Positions 1-64,000 of a stretch of DNA of 64,000 nt are shown here, piece by piece. The stretch's first letter is position 1, and each line of letters begins with the position of its first letter. This DNA comes from Chamaea fasciata (taxonomy: Eukaryota; Chordata; Aves; Passeriformes; Sylviidae): the NCBI GenBank assembly GCA_029207755.1, contig JARCOQ010000006.1, positions 2,148,846 to 2,212,845 on the forward strand, written 5' to 3'. The translations under genes and the position numbers were made by a program. The notes beneath the pieces are model-generated. The model was not told where the DNA came from. It made no database searches and worked only from the letters and a program-made list of their open reading frames with translations.

Positions 1-44
1 TGGACCAGGTTGCTCCAAGCCCCATCCAGCTTGATGTTGGGTGG
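1..44 (-). mobile_element. CR1 LINE fragment, cut by window edge
   Basis: The sequence ccaggttgctccaagcccca followed by tccagcttga is the reverse complement of the CR1 3' block. Its left end is outside the window. Confidence 0.8.
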
Positions 45-2559
45 ATATTGGGATATTAGAGCACAGCAGATCTGGGCCAGGGGTGAACTACAGATGAAGA
101 GGTGATGCTTTGGAGGGGAATCGCCAGAGAAATCATCATTATTCCTTTTTTCTGGTTATTCTGGTTTATTTTCATGTTGCATAGTTGGGGCTGAGGGAAG
201 AAGCCCTTAAGGTAAAGAAGGATTTAAGGTGAAAGCATCTGCTGCTTCTGGCTGCAGAGGGCGAGGAGGGAGTTTTGTTCCTGCAGCGCTGAAGGATGCT
301 GCTTGCTCTCCTTGGTCTCATGCACTTACCATGTTTTTCCATTTCTTTGCCACGAGATGAATCCTGCAGGGTGAACTGAGAGGGATTATCCTGACCACAC
401 AGTGCAGGAGGGCTGCACTGATCTGAGACAGCTTTAACTGGCTGGTGTTCCAGCTCCTTCTCAGCCAAACCTCTTTTCTCCAGTGCTTTTAGACCATATT
501 TTGGGCTGAAGGGGCACTTTCTGTGCTCAGAACTCTGGCTGGCGCTTTTCAGTGGCACTTTAGCAAATGCTGCCTTCATCTGAACTTGGCAATGGTAAAG
601 ATGGGGGGAACATCAGCTTGGGAGATCTTAAACTCTTCCCCCAGAAAATCTGATGGCAATGAAAAGGTGTTTAACTCTTCCCCCTCTGTCTCTGAAGCAA
701 CTGCTCCTGACAAAGCCTGTAAAGTGTTACTGGGACATCCATATGGAAACTTGATTGGTATCTGCACAAATTCTGCAACAGCCACATCAGATCCTGCCCT
801 GAACTCCAGCAAAACCGCCGTCAAACTTCCAGAGGAGCTGAACAGCTTCTGCTGTCGCTTGTGGCATCTGCTGCCCTTCAAGCAGCGGGGGTGGCACTCA
901 GTGAACATCAGGGAATGAGGAGGGAAACAGCTGCCAGGGCTGGAGGCAAGGCTGGAGCTCAGAGGGAAGGTGCATCTGCCACGCACAGAGCCTGTGTCAC
1001 CTCGAGGTCATCCTGCATTTGACAGGCGTGAATTGCTCGTGGTTTCAAACTCCTGGCAGATGAAACGGGCTGAAGGGTTCCAAACAGGAGTGGTCTGAAG
1101 CCTGGAGGTGGTTCAGTGACAAAGCAGACACCTGTCTGGGAGTGCAGTTCCTGTCCGGCCCAGGTTGGGGATTATTTGCAAGCTGAGTGTTTTGTCCGTC
1201 CCTTGCCCAAGGGACACGAGGCTCGGCTGCCTTTTGTTCTGCTCTTTCCTCCCCTAAAGAGGGAGGAACAGAGGATGCTTCCCTTGCCAGAGTCCTCGCT
1301 GACCTCTGCCCAACCCTCTGATCCTACTCCACCCTCGCCCTTCTTCCAGCTCCTGGGCTGCTTCTCTCCTGTCTCCAGCCTTCTCTGTTTTCACTGCCGC
1401 CCTCTTATCAAACCAGTTTCAGTGGCTGGGGAGGGGAATAAATAGTTTTCTCTGCTTAGCTTTTCCCTATTTACCCATCTGATTCCATTAGGACAGGGAG
1501 GAAAAGCTCAGCCATGTTCTCAGAGCTGTGTGCTCAAACCATCCCTATGTGGCTCCCATCTGACCCAGTGAGTGGGAAGGTTGGAGAAGAAGCTCAAAAC
1601 TTCCCTGAGGCTGCAATTCTGGATGTGGCTGAGGTGTAAAAAGTCTTCCCAGGCTGATTTTTTTTCCTTTGCAAGGCTGCCCAAACTCTGCTAGCACCGA
1701 GGGGAATGTCTGCACAGTGGGTGCTCAGCTTTGAGGAGAGTTTTTGGTGTCCATCATGCATTTTGGAGGAACTAAACCCCGACTTTGGGATTTAGTTTGG
1801 GATTGAGATGCTTGTATGGGACTTTGTAATACTTCTGATGGCAACAAGCACCTTGTCTGGCCGTTGTCCATCCCTTCAGGACATCCCTGCCACATCTGCC
1901 AGCAGAGATTTCGTATCTGGAGGTGCCCACAATGTTCAGGTGTTTCCTGCACCTTCCTCACCTCAGTTTTTTTTCTGTCTGGACAAGTTTCCATCGTGCA
2001 GGGATGCAGACACCCTAAGCTCTGCCAGCAGCAGAGGGTGGTGTCTTCAGTGTGCTTTGCTGGATGGGGACAGCAGCACCCTGGCTGCTTTTTGAAGCCT
2101 TCAGAAAACTTCAGACAGGGCTTATTCACATTTATTCCCGTCATGCTGTAAGGTGAAGGAGGCAGAGATCAGGAGGGGGGTTAATCCGAGGGGCTTTATC
2201 AGGTTTCCCACACCTTTGATAAGCAGTTTAGGAGTCATCTGGAGGCTTGAGGCTCCTGCAGCCCCTTTGCACCCTCTGAGCCCTCTGGAGGGATGCTGAG
2301 CTCCATCAGCTCGTGGCAGGAAATGCTGCAGCCCCTGTCCTGTGTCACCGAGTTCCTGTTTGTGGCCTCACTCCTCTGGGTTTGTGTTTTGTGGTGGAGA
2401 ACTGTCGGCTGGATCCCTCAGAGGCAGCATGTGCTGCTTTCAGCTGCTGCCTCCACATTTGCTTATACGAGGCTTTAAAAAAAGCAATCAATATTTTAGT
2501 TTCCATTCAAGCCTCTGCCTTGAAGCTCCCCCTTTTCATTTCACTGTAGTGCCTAGAGC
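45..2559. other. 5' flank without a recognised gene
   Basis: Apart from the weak minus-strand exon candidate at 330-579, this 2.5 kb holds no coding sequence I can support. Short open frames occur on both strands (for example 1725-2144 minus and 1816-2151 plus overlap each other) and look like chance frames. In mammals the gene upstream of SLC4A11 is DNAAF9 (C20orf194); none of its sequence was recognised. Confidence 0.5.
330..579 (-). other. Candidate minus-strand exon of an unrecognised gene
   Basis: Read on the minus strand, AAGTTCAG|ATGAAG at 581-577 could be an acceptor and ATG|GTAAGTG at 330-324 is a consensus donor. The 250 nt between is open (83 codons, hydrophilic product starting MKAAFAKVPLKS). 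An overlapping minus-strand frame (986-576) is also open for 136 codons, offset by one frame. The product matches no family I recognise. The pyrimidine tract before the acceptor is poor. It may be a chance ORF or a decayed exon; the plus strand is also open over 523-918. Confidence 0.2.
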
Positions 2560-2840
2560 CAGCTAATGAAATATCTCCCTCCTGCTTCAAATTAGGCATA
2601 AAAGACTTGTCAGAAGATGAGGAGAAGCTGCTGAGTAATCCTGGTAATGTAAAAATCGACATTCTATAATGTCCCTAATTCTCCTAATTAAACATGATAC
2701 ATGAGTGTGCTACAAGAGTCCTCCAGCTGCTCCGTAATGAGATGTTGCGGGGACCACTTTGCTGTTGGATGAGGCTGGGTTAAACTCTAATTAAAGCCTT
2801 GCAAGAGGCTAAGGAGTTGTCTGGTGTAATTAAGAAACTT
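2560..2840. promoter_or_regulatory. TAAT-motif cluster upstream of SLC4A11 (candidate enhancer)
   Basis: At least eight TAAT cores occur in 280 bp, including three TAATTA palindromes (near 2685, 2790 and 2827), in both orientations. These are the core of homeodomain binding sites. The stretch has no ORF and no recognised repeat. The position 0.5 kb upstream of the start codon suits a proximal enhancer, but AT-rich sequence makes such motifs common by chance. Confidence 0.3.
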
Positions 2841-2984
2841 GTCTCGCATTCCCGGAGCTGCCGCCCCCAGCGACCCGCTCCTTTGCTCTGTGAGGACCTG
2901 TGGGTCTCTCTGTCCATATCAGGTGCCTCCTTGGAAACTCCTTTTATTTAAAAAAAAAAAAAAAAAAATTTTCCACCTGTGGTT

Positions 2985-3304
2985 TCAAATTGCCGCGTCG
3001 CAGAACGGCGGCGCGGCCTTGGGCCGCTGGAGGTGTTGGGTTCGGAGCGGGCTGGGGCGCAACTCTTGCTTTTGGTGGTGTTTTTTTAGGCAGCCTTTTC
3101 ATCCTTTGGTGGTTTTTACCTGAGGGGGAGCAAGGTGTTGGTGTTGGGCCTTGCTGCCCACGCCGTCAGCGTGAGGCTGGAGGGGAGAACCCCCGAGGCC
3201 GCCCCAAAACACGCTGGGAGCCATTCCTTGAACGCCCCGGGGCTGGCGGGGCCTCAGAGCGGCCCCTCAGAGCAGCCCCGGCGGCGGCAGAGGCCTCGCC
3301 AGCC
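2985..3304 (+). promoter_or_regulatory. SLC4A11: GC/CpG-rich promoter and 5'UTR zone of SLC4A11
   Basis: This is the sharpest rise in CpG near the gene start (for example gccgcgtcgcagaacggcggcgcgg split around 2991-3016, and further CpGs at 3160-3310). It directly precedes the start codon. No convincing TATA box was seen; an A18 tract lies just upstream (2950-2967). The transcription start site and any untranslated first exon cannot be placed from sequence alone. Confidence 0.55.
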
Positions 3305-63376
<60,072 letters not shown>

Positions 63377-64000
63377 GTAGGGAGCTTGGCTGTCTTTTTT
63401 TCCTGTCTGCCATGCCTTGTGTGTCTTCAGGCTTGGATTTCTGGAAGTCTGAGGAGAGGAGAAACTGGGAGCTGGGCTTGTTTAGTCTGGAGAAGACGGA
63501 GAGAGGAATCTCACCAATCCATATAAATATCTCCAGGATGGTGCCAGACTGTTTCCAGTGGTGCCCACTGACAGGACAAGGACTAATTGCTACAGACTAA
63601 AACACAAGAAGCTCCACCTCAACATGAGGAAGAACTTATTTATGTTGAGGGTGGCAGAGCACTGGAACAGCTGCCCGGGGAAACTGTGGAATCTCCCTCT
63701 CTGGAGACATTCCAAACCCACCTGGACACGTTCCTGTGTCAGCTGCTCCAAGGGGATTGGACTGGGTGATCTCCAGAGGTCCTTTCCAATCCCAGCTATC
63801 GCCGGAAGTCAGAGTGATTCAGGGAGGGCTGTCTATCTTATCCAGACTAACCAGCTCATGGCAGTGGGTAATGATGAGGGGTTTTTTACTAGCTGCTCAA
63901 GCCTGAGGAGGAATCAGGATTTCACTGCTGCTGGGAGTTGTGTAAAAGGGTTCTGGGCTGGCAAGTGCTCTTCTTCCATCTTCCCAGGAGGCAAAACCTC
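63377..64000 (+). other. SLC4A11: SLC4A11 intron 17, 5' part
   Basis: Begins with donor GTAGGG. It contains a CR1 (63447-63800) and runs to the window end without reaching the expected last coding exon. Confidence 0.85.
63447..63800 (+). mobile_element. CR1 LINE fragment, long copy of another subfamily
   Basis: Contains aagctccacctcaacatgag, agcactggaacagctgcccg, gaatctccctctctggagac and gatctccagaggtcctttcc. This is the CR1 subfamily with the 'cacctcaacatgaggaagaa' block. It starts 70 bp after the exon 17 donor. Confidence 0.92.

Noticed and set aside
1725..2151. Overlapping open frames on both strands (111-139 codons)
   Set aside because: Mutually overlapping, no homology recognised, no convincing splice sites: chance frames.
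63981..64000. Splice-acceptor-like ttcttccatcttcccag at 63987 as start of the last SLC4A11 exon
   Set aside because: Joined in phase it reads R-R-Q-N-L, not the expected R-Y-I-L-L-P tail. More likely a chance pyrimidine-AG.

Overview
This is vertebrate nuclear DNA, almost certainly from a bird. Multi-exon coding sequence with GT-AG introns rules out a prokaryote. The dispersed repeats are nearly all 3' pieces of CR1 LINEs, the dominant avian/sauropsid retrotransposon, and no Alu, B1/B2 or L1 sequence was recognised. A solo LTR of alpharetrovirus/ERVK-like layout also fits a bird, possibly a songbird, but the species cannot be fixed from the sequence.

The window is essentially one gene. The plus strand carries 17 coding exons, from the start codon at 3305 to 63376, that join in perfect phase into 2,510 nt (836 codons plus 2 nt). 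They encode SLC4A11, the divergent SLC4-family membrane transporter of corneal endothelium, kidney and inner ear, linked to H+/OH-, NH3-dependent and disputed borate transport. Only the short last coding exon (the C-terminal tail after the last transmembrane helix, about 22-25 residues in mammals) is missing and must lie past position 64000.

Layout: 1-2984 is 5' flank with a CR1 piece, one weak minus-strand exon candidate and a cluster of TAAT motifs. 2985-3304 is a GC/CpG-rich promoter and 5'UTR zone. Exons 1-7 (3305-36216) encode the N-terminal cytoplasmic domain and are separated by long introns of 1.2-9.0 kb. Exons 8-17 (43303-63376) encode the transmembrane domain, with some short introns (294 bp to 1.5 kb) and several long ones. 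Introns hold about 20 CR1 pieces in both orientations. Intron 11 contains the clearest mobile-element event: a 407-bp solo LTR with TG...CA ends and a 6-bp target duplication, inserted into an older CR1.

No CRISPR array, operon, tRNA, rRNA or new multi-gene system was seen. The points most worth a second look are the nested LTR-in-CR1 insertion, the lineage-divergent N-terminus and extracellular loop of the transporter, the unusually large introns, and several CpG-rich or homeobox-motif-rich noncoding patches that could be alternative promoters or enhancers.
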